Source of the DNA: Verrucomicrobiota bacterium
GTDB lineage: Bacteria; Verrucomicrobiota; Verrucomicrobiia; Limisphaerales; AV2
Assembly: GCA_003219675.1 (NCBI GenBank)
Contig: QHPW01000346.1
Location: 1-18,638, forward strand
Reading direction: 5' to 3'
Length of the DNA: 18,638 nucleotides
Below, piece by piece: positions 1-7,992 of the stretch; the first letter of the stretch is position 1; the number at the start of each line of letters is the position of its first letter. A program made the position numbers and the translations under genes. Under the pieces are notes generated by a model that was not told where the DNA came from, made no database searches, and saw nothing but the letters and a program-made list of their open reading frames with translations.

Positions 1-2
1 TT

Positions 3-722
3 GGCGAGAAGAACGCAACCAAGGTCCTCGACGCGCTCCAGCGCGCAAAGACTGCTCCGTTGTCCCGATGGATTCATGCGCTGGCGATAGCCGACGTCGG
101 CGAGGCCACCGCGAAACAACTCGCCGCCACCCACGATTCGCTGGAAGCGCTCGCCGGCTCCGAGGTGTTGCGGGACATCCGCGATCTCGGCGCAAAGGAA
201 GCCGAACGCGCCGAAATCAGCCCGCGCTCGCGTCGCAACCCGCCGAAGAACGAAGCCGAAAGACTCGCGCGCGAAAAAAGGGACGCCGAACTCAGGGCGG
301 AGATTGCGGAAATCGAGTCGCGATTGGACGCGGGCGGGTTGAAAGCCAGGATGCAGGAAGTGGGCCCTGTGGCAGCAGCCAGCGTTCTGGATTATTTCGC
401 CTCCCCCGGCGGCAGGAAAATTCTCGCCCGCATCCGCGAGTTGGGGATCAAGCCGCAAAGTGAAAAGTCCGGCGCGGCCGCCGCGGCGGGAATTTTCGCC
501 GGGAAAACGTTCGTCCTCACCGGCACATTGGCTTCGATGACCCGCGAAGAGGCTGCCGCGAGGATCGAATCCCTCGGCGGCAAGGTCAGCAGCAGTGTGA
601 GCAGGAAAACCGATTACGTTCTCGCCGGCGAAGAAACCGGCTCCAAACTGGAGAAAGCAAAAAAATTCGGCGTGAAGATCATGGACGAGAAGGAGTTTTT
701 GAAGATGGTCAAAGGTGCTTGA
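3..722 (+). CDS. ligA: NAD-dependent DNA ligase LigA, C-terminal part (5' end outside window)
   Basis: LigA seals nicks in duplex DNA during replication and repair, using NAD+. Only the C-terminal part is present; the frame is open from base 3 and reads GEKNATKVLDALQRAK before the visible part of the helix-hairpin-helix (HhH) region (RWIHALAIADVGEATAKQLA), so the TTG at 60 is an internal Leu codon. The last 75 or so residues are a BRCT domain (FAGKTFVLTGTLASMTREEA, then GGKVSSSVSRKTDYVLAG) ending at TGA 720-722. The adenylation and OB domains and the zinc finger lie upstream of the window. Unusually, about 50 charged residues (Glu, Arg, Lys, Ala rich; nt about 189-350) sit between the two halves of the last HhH repeat. 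The identification is firm; the insertion is read by comparison with remembered E. coli LigA. Confidence 0.95.
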   Translation, partial: GEKNATKVLDALQRAKTAPLSRWIHALAIADVGEATAKQLAATHDSLEALAGSEVLRDIRDLGAKEAERAEISPRSRRNPPKNEAERLAREKRDAELRAEIAEIESRLDAGGLKARMQEVGPVAAASVLDYFASPGGRKILARIRELGIKPQSEKSGAAAAAGIFAGKTFVLTGTLASMTREEAAARIESLGGKVSSSVSRKTDYVLAGEETGSKLEKAKKFGVKIMDEKEFLKMVKGA

Positions 723-988
723 CGACGATAGTGGTGCCGATTATCGGGCCGAGCGGGTTTTTCCGCATCAGCGCGCCCTGAGCGGTCATGAATGTAAATC
801 CTGTGCCGTTGGCGGCGGGGAATTTTTGATCCAGGCGGGTCGCGAGCGAATGCATCCCGGTTGATTATTGGTGCGAATTTGCGTCAATTCGCGGATGAAA
901 TCGAAATCAACGCGGCGCCAGCCAGTCTTGCCGACGCCAGTTTGGGCCACACCGGGAAGGTCGAGTGTGCGAGGGGCGCGGGCCAATT
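723..988. other. Gap between convergent ligA and the pilin-like gene; no firm gene
   Basis: The 266 bp between the two stop codons hold no recognisable gene, RNA or clear terminator. On the minus strand a 48-codon frame starting with ATG at 853-855 and ending at TGA 709-711 has protein-like composition (contains KFPAANGTGFTFMTAQGAL), overlaps the last codons of ligA in antisense, and has an in-frame TAA four codons before its ATG. It may be a decayed C-terminal remnant or chance. I recognise no family and do not call it a gene. Confidence 0.4.
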
Positions 989-2761
989 TCATTGCGCGCC
1001 GGAGCTCTTCTGCTCGACGTGGCCGTCGCCCATGCAAACGTGCCCGTGAATACGGCAGCGGAAGAGGATTTTCTTTTCCAGCCCCGGAGTGGACTCGGTC
1101 AGTCCGTGGGTTACGTATTCGTAACTGCTTTGGGACGCGCTGAAGTTGTCCCATGTGAGGTTGGCGCGAGCGACGCGGTTCGCATCGGCAGGGCAAATCA
1201 GGACCTTGGGCGAAACCAGGGCGTCCTTCATTGACACGAAATCCGGCGGAAAGTAATTTTTGTTATCCGTGGCATAAATGCGAGCCGCAAGGCCCATCTG
1301 TTTCAGATTGTTCACGCAGGAGATATCCTGAGCCTTGCCTTTGGCCTTGGCCAGAGCGGGCAGGGTGAGACCGGCCAGGATCGCGGTGGGAGCGATCACG
1401 AGCGGGAGGACGACGGCGTTGGCGGGTTGTTGCGTGCCATGGCCCACCGTGACCCAACCTTGCGCCATGTTCCGACCGACGGCGAAAGAAGATACCGGCT
1501 GATTGATCGAGTAAATCTTTTGCATCAGCATCGGGGGCATTTCCTTTCCCGACGCCTGCGCCCGGCTGAGGATTGCTGATTGAACCTGTTGAATCGTATC
1601 ACTCAGCCTCTGGCTGACGAACGTGAACGAGTTGCCGTCGAGCGGCATCCCCTGGGCGAGGCGCTTGAATTCGGCGGTCGATTTGAGGCCGTTCTGTTTG
1701 CCGGCCTTCACGCCCATCATGGTTTTCACCGACTCGTCGTTCGCCGCGAGGAAGACGTGTTCGCCCTGACGGGCAATCGTTGGCCGGAGTGCGACGGGCA
1801 AGGGCAGAGGGATCGGCATGGTCCGCATCCGCAAGCCGCCTTCCTCGCTGCGGATGACCTGTGGATTGTCCTTAAGCGCGCGGTCAGCCCAGTCGAAAAG
1901 GGTGTCGTCTTTGACCTTCAGGACAATGACCAGCCCCGGCTCCGCAATGTCAAACGTTCCGCCATTGGGCTGTGGAATGCTGATTTTGTTGGAGCTGTTG
2001 AGCGTAAGAAACACGCCGCATTGCCCGCCGAGCGAGCCGAGCAATTCGTCGAGTTTTTTGCCCGTCGCGGCCTGGACAACACCGTTCAATTGGCCGAGCC
2101 CCGCCGTCAGTTCAGGGAATCCGGCTTCTTCAACTGTTTTGACCAGAGCGCTCCAGATCGCGCCCAGTTCGATGTCCGAGAAGGCAGCCCAGACAGTGTC
2201 AGCGGGGAGCCAGTCCAGCTCGTACAGCGGTCGCGGCACTCTGCCAAACAGGGTCCAGATGGCGCCGGACGCGCCGTTCGGGTCGCGACCGATGACGAAC
2301 TTGGTTTGGTAAAAGCCCTTTTCAAGCGCGATGCCGCTGACGCCGACGCCGCTGATGGATTCGACGCCGCTGTTTTTGATGAGTCGGGTGATGAGATCGA
2401 ACGCTTTATTGACGTTGGATTTCTCCCTTTCGCCCAAATTCGGCAAGGAGAGGACGGCGTCGCGCCAGCCGTTGATGCGACCGGACAGACCTTCGAGCCA
2501 CTGACTCGTGCTGAGGTAGCCGTACAGGCTGCCGCCGGGATCGAGTTGCGCGGTGACCTGGTTGAAGCTGGTCTTCTCGGCCGAGACAATCGCAGGATTG
2601 GGCGAAAGTGAGGGCGTGTTTCCCGCCTCCGTGGGGCCGGGCGACGACGGCGCGCCTGGCGCTTCTTTCCTTCCGCAGCCATTCCCCGCGAGCAGGAAGA
2701 CGAGGAGCGCCGCGAGAACAAATCGAGGCGAGGCCGGAAGAGGTTCGGGATCGTGGTTCAT
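989..2761 (-). CDS. Exported protein with internal pseudopilin-like helix and C-terminal DG motif
   Basis: A 590-residue protein of unknown function. Residues 1-30 look like a signal peptide (hydrophobic FVLAALLVFLLAGNGC); Cys29 could be lipidated, but the preceding residues do not fit a standard lipobox. Residues 60-440 form an extracytoplasmic region with weak resemblance to DUF3352-type proteins. Residues 449-500 match the conserved N-terminal region of verrucomicrobial type II pseudopilins (hydrophobic stretch, LPALAKAKGKAQ, CVNNLKQMGLAARIYATDN), but they sit internally and lack the GFTLIE prepilin-peptidase site. The C-terminus carries H-x6-DG-HVE, a variant of the 'H-X9-DG' motif of those pseudopilins. 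ATG 2761 was chosen because AGGA lies 5 nt upstream; the longer frame from 2878 runs into a repeat element. The gene is preceded by polA on the same strand, separated by that element. Confidence 0.8.
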   Translation of the reverse strand: MNHDPEPLPASPRFVLAALLVFLLAGNGCGRKEAPGAPSSPGPTEAGNTPSLSPNPAIVSAEKTSFNQVTAQLDPGGSLYGYLSTSQWLEGLSGRINGWRDAVLSLPNLGEREKSNVNKAFDLITRLIKNSGVESISGVGVSGIALEKGFYQTKFVIGRDPNGASGAIWTLFGRVPRPLYELDWLPADTVWAAFSDIELGAIWSALVKTVEEAGFPELTAGLGQLNGVVQAATGKKLDELLGSLGGQCGVFLTLNSSNKISIPQPNGGTFDIAEPGLVIVLKVKDDTLFDWADRALKDNPQVIRSEEGGLRMRTMPIPLPLPVALRPTIARQGEHVFLAANDESVKTMMGVKAGKQNGLKSTAEFKRLAQGMPLDGNSFTFVSQRLSDTIQQVQSAILSRAQASGKEMPPMLMQKIYSINQPVSSFAVGRNMAQGWVTVGHGTQQPANAVVLPLVIAPTAILAGLTLPALAKAKGKAQDISCVNNLKQMGLAARIYATDNKNYFPPDFVSMKDALVSPKVLICPADANRVARANLTWDNFSASQSSYEYVTHGLTESTPGLEKKILFRCRIHGHVCMGDGHVEQKSSGAQ

Positions 2762-2766
2762 AGGGT

Positions 2767-2770
2767 TCCT
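2767..2770 (-). promoter_or_regulatory. Shine-Dalgarno AGGA that fixes the start at 2761
   Basis: In gene orientation the sequence reads CAGGAACCCTATG: AGGA with a 5-nt spacer before the ATG. It supports the 590-residue start over the 39-residue longer frame that would begin inside the palindromic repeat. Confidence 0.6.
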
Positions 2771-2823
2771 GTATGGACCAATAAAGCTTAACTGTTCATG
2801 GAAGGAAAGCCATCGAATTCGGG

Positions 2824-2916
2824 GTAGTGTCTTAATTAGGTTGTAGCGGCGGTCTGTGGGCGCCGTTTCGGCGGTCATGGACCGCCGCTACAAATCAAAG
2901 TTGGGATCAGGACACT
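2824..2916. repeat. Palindromic repeat element, copy 1
   Basis: The ends are imperfect inverted repeats: GTAGTGTCTTAATTAGG on the left, and on the right GGGATCAGGACACT, whose complement reads AGTGTCCTGATCCC. Inside is a perfect 14-bp inverted repeat, TTGTAGCGGCGGTC at 2841-2854 against 2880-2893, around a 25-nt loop. It begins 7 bp after the polA stop, so in RNA it would form a strong hairpin that might end or stabilise polA transcripts. Related copies lie at 16598-16684, 18490-18550 and 18558-18638. No transposase is nearby; it resembles a REP or MITE-like non-coding element. Confidence 0.8.
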
Positions 2917-2922
2917 GCGCCG

Positions 2923-5751
2923 TCAATGCGCCACCAGCCAGTTCCTGCCCACGCCCAGTTCGACGACGATCGGCACGTCGAGTGGAATGGCCGTTTTCAT
3001 TTTTTCTTCGACAACCGCCGTGACTTCGTCGCGCTCGGACGCGTAGAGGTCGAAGACGAGTTCGTCGTGGACCTGCAGGATCATTTTAGTCTTGAGCTTT
3101 CGAACGCCCAGTTCGCGATGAATCTGAATCATCGCCAGTTTGATCATATCGGCGGCGGTGCCCTGGATGGGGGTGTTGATGGCGTTGCGTTCGGCGGCGC
3201 CGCGCAGATTGGCGTTGGCGGAACGGATGTCGCGCAGGGAACGGCGCCGGCCGGTGACGGTCTCCACGTAACCGCGCTGACGCGCGAACTCGATGGTATC
3301 GGTCATGTATTTTCGGATGCCCGGGAATTGCGCGAAGTAGTGCTCGATGATTTCAGCGGCTTCCTTGCGCGGGATGCCTAGCCGCTGCGCCAGTCCGAAC
3401 GCCGACATGCCGTAAGCGATGCCGTAGTTGACCATCTTGCAGCGCTCGCGCATTTCCGGCGTCACCTCATTCGCCGGCACGCCGAAGACTCTGGCGGCTG
3501 TGGCCACGTGAATGTCGGCGCCGCTCCTGAGCGCTTCGATCATCGACGTTTCGCGGCTCAGCGCGGCAATGACGCGCAACTCGATCTGAGAATAGTCGGC
3601 CGACAACAACAGATACTCATCGCCCCGCGGCACAAACGCCTTGCGGATTTCCTGACCGAGCCGGGAGCGGATCGGGATGTTTTGCAGATTGGGATTCTGC
3701 GAATTCAACCGGCCGGTGGCCGTGGCGAGTTGCTGGAAGGTGGTATGGACGCGACCGGTTTTGGGAAAGATCGCGGTAGGCAGCGCATCCGCATAAGTGG
3801 ACTTCAGTTTGGCGCACTCGCGGTATTCCAGCAGCCGCCGAACGATCTCATGCTCCGCGGCCAGCACCACGAGCGTTTGCTCGTCGGTGGCGTATTGGCC
3901 GGTGCGGGTTTTTTTGGGGGCGTGCGCCAGCTTCAGTTTTTCAAACAGGATTTCGCCGAGTTGTTTCGGCGAGTTGAGATTGAATTCGGCGCCCGCGAGC
4001 CGATAAATGGCGCGCTCGTGGCCGGCCATCTCTTTGCCGAGCAGCTCGGCGAATTCTGCGAGCACCCGCGCGTCCACGCGCACCCCGTCGCCTTCCACGT
4101 CCGCCAGCACGGGCACCAATGGCGCCTCGATCTGGTAAAAGACCCGTTCCTGCGATTTTTGCTTCAACAGCGGTTCGAGCCGGGAGCGCAGTTGCCAGGT
4201 CAGGTCAGCAACTTCGACCGTGTATTCGGCCTGGTGAGACAGCTGGCTGTCGTCCAGATCGAGTTGGCCCTGCACCGCCGCGCCCGCGCCCGTCGCGGCC
4301 GGGGTGTAGCCGAGGAAGGTCTCCGAGAGGAACTCGAACGAATGACGCAGGTCAGGCTCGATCAGCGCATGGGCAACCATCACGTCGAACACATTCCCAC
4401 GCACCGAAACACCGTTCCACTTAAGCACGCCCAGATCGAACTTGAGATCATACCCGAATTTCTCGATGCGCGGGTCTTCGAGGATGGGACGAAACTGGTT
4501 CAGAAGACCTGCCGTTTCATCCGCGGCCCGCGGCATCGGCACGAACCAACCCTTGTGCGGCTCGAACGAGAACGCCAGGCCGAGTAACCGGGCCTGCTTG
4601 GGATCGGTCCCGTCGGTTTTGAGCGACACAGCGAACGAAGGCTGCTTCGCCAGCGCTTCGAGCAATTCAGCCCGTGTCGCGGCGTTCGACGCAACGCGAT
4701 AATCGTGGGCGACGTCGGCGATGGTTTTGAGGTCGGCCCTGGCTGGCGGCTTTTCTGCCGCGAGGGTTTCATTGACCTCCTCTTCTGCGGCGGCGCCGTT
4801 TGATCCGGGAACAACAGCGGTCCGCGTCTGCGTGCTGGCTGGAGCGTTGCTTGCGGCAAATCCGCGTCCGGCCTTGAAATCCTCCCCAAACAGCCGTCGG
4901 CCAATCGAATTGAACTCGAACTCGACGAGGAGTTGCTTGAGCGTGGCTTCGTTCGGCGGACGAAGTTTGAGTTTTTCCAGATCGACCTCGATCGGCACGC
5001 GGCAGTTGATCGTGGCCAGTCGCTTCGAGAGCAACGCATGGTCGCGGTGTTGTTCGAGATTTTCGCGCAGCTTGCCTTTCAGTTCCGTTGTTCGCGCCAG
5101 CAGGTTCTCGACGCTGCGGTATTGCGCAATCAGTTTACTTGCGGTCTTTTCGCCGATGCCGGGCACGCCGGGGATGTTATCCGAGGCGTCACCCCACAGG
5201 CCGATGATATCGATCACCTGCTCGGGCTGTTCGACGCCCCACTTTGCGCGGACCTCGGGAAGGCCAAGAATTTCCGGGGCATCACCCATACGCCCGGGTT
5301 TGTAGATGAAGGTCTTTTCAGAGACCAGCTGGGCAAAGTCTTTGTCCGGCGTCACCATGTAGGATTCGAAGCTTTGCTTTTCGGCGCGCCGCACGAGCGT
5401 GCCGATGATGTCGTCCGCTTCGTAACCGTCGCAGATCAGCGCCGGGATGTTGAAGGAATCCAACAATTGTCGAACGTGCGGCAAAGCCCGGACGATGTCT
5501 TCGGGCATGGCTTCACGCTGGATTTTGTATTCCGGAAACGCTCGATGCCGTTCGGTGGGCGCGTCGGTGTCAAAGGCGACCGCGATGTGCGTGGGTTGCT
5601 GGTTTGAGAGGATGTCGAGCAGGGTGTTGGTGAACACGAACAGCGCCGAAGAATTGGCACCGTTCGAGGTGAAGATGGGCCGGCTGACCAGCGCGAAGTG
5701 CGCGCGGTAAACCAGCGCCATGCCATCGAGCAGGAAAAGTTTCCGGGTCAC
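2923..5751 (-). CDS. polA: DNA polymerase I
   Basis: A 942-residue family A polymerase for Okazaki fragment processing and repair synthesis. Residues 1-290 are the 5' nuclease (LLDGMALVYRAH, YEADDIIGTLVRRAE, TPDKDFAQLV, GDASDNIPGVPGIGEKTA). Residues about 355-530 have the fold of the 3'-5' exonuclease, but the catalytic acids look lost: FAVSLKTDG has Ser375 and Lys377 where E. coli has Asp355 and Glu357, and Val514 replaces Asp501; only Asp439 (Asp424) remains. Residues 540-942 are an intact polymerase: motif A LLSADYSQIELR (Asp719), O-helix RERCKMVNYGIAYG (Arg768, Lys772, Tyr776) and motif C QVHDELVF (His895-Glu897). The start is GTG: an in-frame TAG lies 12 nt upstream and the conserved N-terminus must begin before Met11. 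No clear Shine-Dalgarno sequence is seen. Confidence 0.97.
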   Translation of the reverse strand: MTRKLFLLDGMALVYRAHFALVSRPIFTSNGANSSALFVFTNTLLDILSNQQPTHIAVAFDTDAPTERHRAFPEYKIQREAMPEDIVRALPHVRQLLDSFNIPALICDGYEADDIIGTLVRRAEKQSFESYMVTPDKDFAQLVSEKTFIYKPGRMGDAPEILGLPEVRAKWGVEQPEQVIDIIGLWGDASDNIPGVPGIGEKTASKLIAQYRSVENLLARTTELKGKLRENLEQHRDHALLSKRLATINCRVPIEVDLEKLKLRPPNEATLKQLLVEFEFNSIGRRLFGEDFKAGRGFAASNAPASTQTRTAVVPGSNGAAAEEEVNETLAAEKPPARADLKTIADVAHDYRVASNAATRAELLEALAKQPSFAVSLKTDGTDPKQARLLGLAFSFEPHKGWFVPMPRAADETAGLLNQFRPILEDPRIEKFGYDLKFDLGVLKWNGVSVRGNVFDVMVAHALIEPDLRHSFEFLSETFLGYTPAATGAGAAVQGQLDLDDSQLSHQAEYTVEVADLTWQLRSRLEPLLKQKSQERVFYQIEAPLVPVLADVEGDGVRVDARVLAEFAELLGKEMAGHERAIYRLAGAEFNLNSPKQLGEILFEKLKLAHAPKKTRTGQYATDEQTLVVLAAEHEIVRRLLEYRECAKLKSTYADALPTAIFPKTGRVHTTFQQLATATGRLNSQNPNLQNIPIRSRLGQEIRKAFVPRGDEYLLLSADYSQIELRVIAALSRETSMIEALRSGADIHVATAARVFGVPANEVTPEMRERCKMVNYGIAYGMSAFGLAQRLGIPRKEAAEIIEHYFAQFPGIRKYMTDTIEFARQRGYVETVTGRRRSLRDIRSANANLRGAAERNAINTPIQGTAADMIKLAMIQIHRELGVRKLKTKMILQVHDELVFDLYASERDEVTAVVEEKMKTAIPLDVPIVVELGVGRNWLVAH

Positions 5752-5946
5752 GGCGCAAGGCTAGCTCAACCCGCGGGAAAGCCAAACAAAGAAGTCGAAG
5801 GCCGCGTTCCACAAGAAAAAATTAGTTGCCGGAACGCGATTAAACCTGCCCGCGAGCGTTTGTTCCTCTTCTGTTTTGCGCGGTGACAGCAAAAATTTCC
5901 GGGCGCTTCGGACCGGGGGATCGAATCAGTCCATGCGCTTCGGGCC
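5752..5946. other. Gap upstream of polA
   Basis: The 195 bp lie between the RCC1-like gene stop and the polA GTG. They hold AT-rich patches (an A/T run near 5813-5822) that could carry the polA promoter, but no -10/-35 pair is convincing. No gene was seen. Confidence 0.4.
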
Positions 5947-7992
5947 TCAAGGCAACAAGACGAGTTGGTAAAATCTGCTGGTTCCAGATATGGCGTCCGA
6001 AGTAGTTACGGCGCTGTCCGAGGCCACAATATCGTCCGGCAAGTCCGTCCAGGCCGCTTCGTCCAGACGCGATTTGTATCGAAGCCGGTATGTGCGGCCG
6101 GGAATTGCGGGCCAACTGAAGATCAGGCTGCCTCCCGAAATCTTCGGGGAAAAAAGCACGGGCTGATATGCAAGCGGCTGCACGATGGCCAGCACGTTAA
6201 AGTCTCCAGACGCGACCGCAACTACGTTGCTCAAACCGGCAGGGACAGCGGTCGGGCGAAAATTATTGACTGTCCAAACAACGAATGTTCCGTCCCGCTT
6301 CAGAGCCAAATTGCTATAATTTCGTGCTGCGACGGCCACGACATTACTCAACCCGACAGCCACGTTGGCTGTATCAGAGGCACCCCAGCCTACCACAGTG
6401 CCGTCCTCCTTAAGCGCCAGGCTCTGACAACATCCCGCCGCAATGGCCACCACATTCGTTAATCCGGCGGGGACGCTGGCTTGCCCGGAATCATTCGCTC
6501 CCCAAGCGACGACAGTCGCGTCCCGCCTCAGGGCCAAACTGTGAGAGCCTCCTGCCGCGATGGCGACGACATTACTCAGGCGGGAAGGAACGAAAGTTTG
6601 GCCAGAAGAATTGTTTCCCCAGGCTTTGACGGTCCCGTCCTGCTTCAGTGCCACATTGTGAAAGTTTCCTGCCGCGACGGCTACCACGTTGCTCAAATTC
6701 GCAGGAGCGACGCCTTGCCCATTGGAATTGTCTCCCCAAGCAACGATGGTTCCTTCCCGCGTAAGCGCCGCACTGTGATACTCACCAGCAGCGACAGCCA
6801 CGACATTACTCAACCCGACGGGAACACTGGCTTGGCCATAATAGTTATCTCCCCACGCCGTGACGGTTCCATTCTGAAGTGCCAGACTATGGTCGGGAGG
6901 GAAGCCGCCCGCCGCCATTGCGATCACGTTGCTCAAAGCACCAAGCGCGATACTTTGGCCGTAATAATTGTCTCCCCAAGCCACGATCGTACCATCCTGT
7001 TTAAGTGCCATACTATGATAATCGGCGGCAGCGATGGCTACTACGTTGCTCAGTCCATTCGGAACCATGGCTTGGCCGCCATTGTTGCGGTACCGACCCT
7101 GGTTGCCGCCCCAGGCAATAACGGTTCCGTCCTGCTTCAGCGCCAAACTGTGATACTCTGCCGCTGCGATGGCCACCACGTGGCTTAACCCAACAGGAAC
7201 GCTGGTTTGACCATTTGAGTTATCTCCCCACGCGATAACCGTTCCGTCCCGCATAAGCGCCAGACTGTGACGACCTCCCGCCGCGATGGCCACAACGTTG
7301 CTCAACCCGGCGGGAACGTTGGTTAGCCCACAACAATTGGATCCCCAGGTGACGACAGTTCCGTCCCGCTTGAGTGCCAAATTGTGAATCGGTCCTGCGG
7401 CAATTGCTACGACATTGCTTAATCCGGCGGGAGCGACGGCTTGGCCGTAGAAGTTCCAACCCCAGCCAACAACCGTTCCGTCCTGCTTGAGCGCCAGGCT
7501 ATGGATGGATCCGGCCGCAATCGCAACGACATTGCTTAGTCGAGAAGGGACGGACGTTTGTCCATTAAGATTATATCCCCAAGCGAACACTGTTCCATCG
7601 CTCCTGAGCACCAGACTGTGAGAGCCTCCCGCCGCGATGGCTACCACGTTGCTCAATCCCATGGGAACCGTCGCTCGACCAGACTGATTGTATCCCCAAC
7701 CGACAACCGTTCCGTCCAACTCGATCGCCAGATTGTGATCGCCCCCCGCCGCGATTCTGCTAAAGCGTGTTCCAGGCTCGACGTAAGGGATCACAGAGTC
7801 ACCCCAGGCCACCACCGTGCCCGCTGTGGGTGCGGCCAGCGCAGATTCCTGGAGCAGCACCGCGAACATCGCAGCCAGAAACAGCAGCGCCAACGACGCA
7901 AGCTTCGACCGCCTGGAGAGGCCGCTTCTCTTACAGATCCGATTGGTTGGAACAGATACTTCACTCACGGAGCGATCAAAAGTCGTTTTCAT
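5947..7992 (-). CDS. Exported RCC1/BLIP-II-like beta-propeller protein (14 repeats)
   Basis: A 681-residue secreted protein of unknown target. Residues 1-53 are a long signal peptide (basic KRSGLSRRSK, hydrophobic core, likely cleavage ALA/AP). Residues 58-603 hold 14 tandem repeats of about 39 residues with consensus VVAWGDNxxGQxxVPxGLSN then VVAIAAGxxHSLALKxDGT, the period of BLIP-II-type RCC1-like blades. The last 75 residues form a short beta-sandwich-like domain (FSWPAIPGRTYRLRYKS, ending FYQLVLLP) common at the end of secreted verrucomicrobial proteins. ATG 7992 was chosen because the signal peptide starts there and the sequence around it matches the start of the next gene; the 63-codon longer frame runs through the repeat leader. 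RCC1-like propellers usually bind proteins or ligands; the partner here cannot be inferred. Downstream of the giant FG-GAP gene on the same strand. Confidence 0.9.
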   Translation of the reverse strand: MKTTFDRSVSEVSVPTNRICKRSGLSRRSKLASLALLFLAAMFAVLLQESALAAPTAGTVVAWGDSVIPYVEPGTRFSRIAAGGDHNLAIELDGTVVGWGYNQSGRATVPMGLSNVVAIAAGGSHSLVLRSDGTVFAWGYNLNGQTSVPSRLSNVVAIAAGSIHSLALKQDGTVVGWGWNFYGQAVAPAGLSNVVAIAAGPIHNLALKRDGTVVTWGSNCCGLTNVPAGLSNVVAIAAGGRHSLALMRDGTVIAWGDNSNGQTSVPVGLSHVVAIAAAEYHSLALKQDGTVIAWGGNQGRYRNNGGQAMVPNGLSNVVAIAAADYHSMALKQDGTIVAWGDNYYGQSIALGALSNVIAMAAGGFPPDHSLALQNGTVTAWGDNYYGQASVPVGLSNVVAVAAGEYHSAALTREGTIVAWGDNSNGQGVAPANLSNVVAVAAGNFHNVALKQDGTVKAWGNNSSGQTFVPSRLSNVVAIAAGGSHSLALRRDATVVAWGANDSGQASVPAGLTNVVAIAAGCCQSLALKEDGTVVGWGASDTANVAVGLSNVVAVAARNYSNLALKRDGTFVVWTVNNFRPTAVPAGLSNVVAVASGDFNVLAIVQPLAYQPVLFSPKISGGSLIFSWPAIPGRTYRLRYKSRLDEAAWTDLPDDIVASDSAVTTSDAISGTSRFYQLVLLP
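6184..7821 (-). repeat. Tandem coding repeats, about 117 bp each, 14 units
   Basis: The 14 propeller blades show at DNA level as a diverged direct repeat of about 117 bp. One blade (near 7080-7110) has an insertion, NQGRYRNNGGQ, and another (near 6890) has a two-residue insertion before HSLAL. Divergence between units suggests old duplications rather than recent expansion. Confidence 0.85.

Noticed and set aside
1580..2611. Long plus-strand frame of 343 codons
   Set aside because: It is antisense to the pilin-like protein in the same codon register, and its Asp/Arg/Gly-rich composition is typical of such shadows in high-GC DNA.
3508..4587. Plus-strand frame of 359 codons
   Set aside because: It lies wholly antisense to the well-conserved polA gene in matching codon register; no recognisable domain.
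5965..7188. Plus-strand frames with internal repeats (165 and 235 codons)
   Set aside because: They are shadows of the RCC1-like repeats; the periodicity comes from the coding strand.
6184..7821. Repeats that could suggest a CRISPR array
   Set aside because: The period is about 117 bp, copies are diverged, and they encode in-frame propeller blades; no constant repeats with unique spacers.
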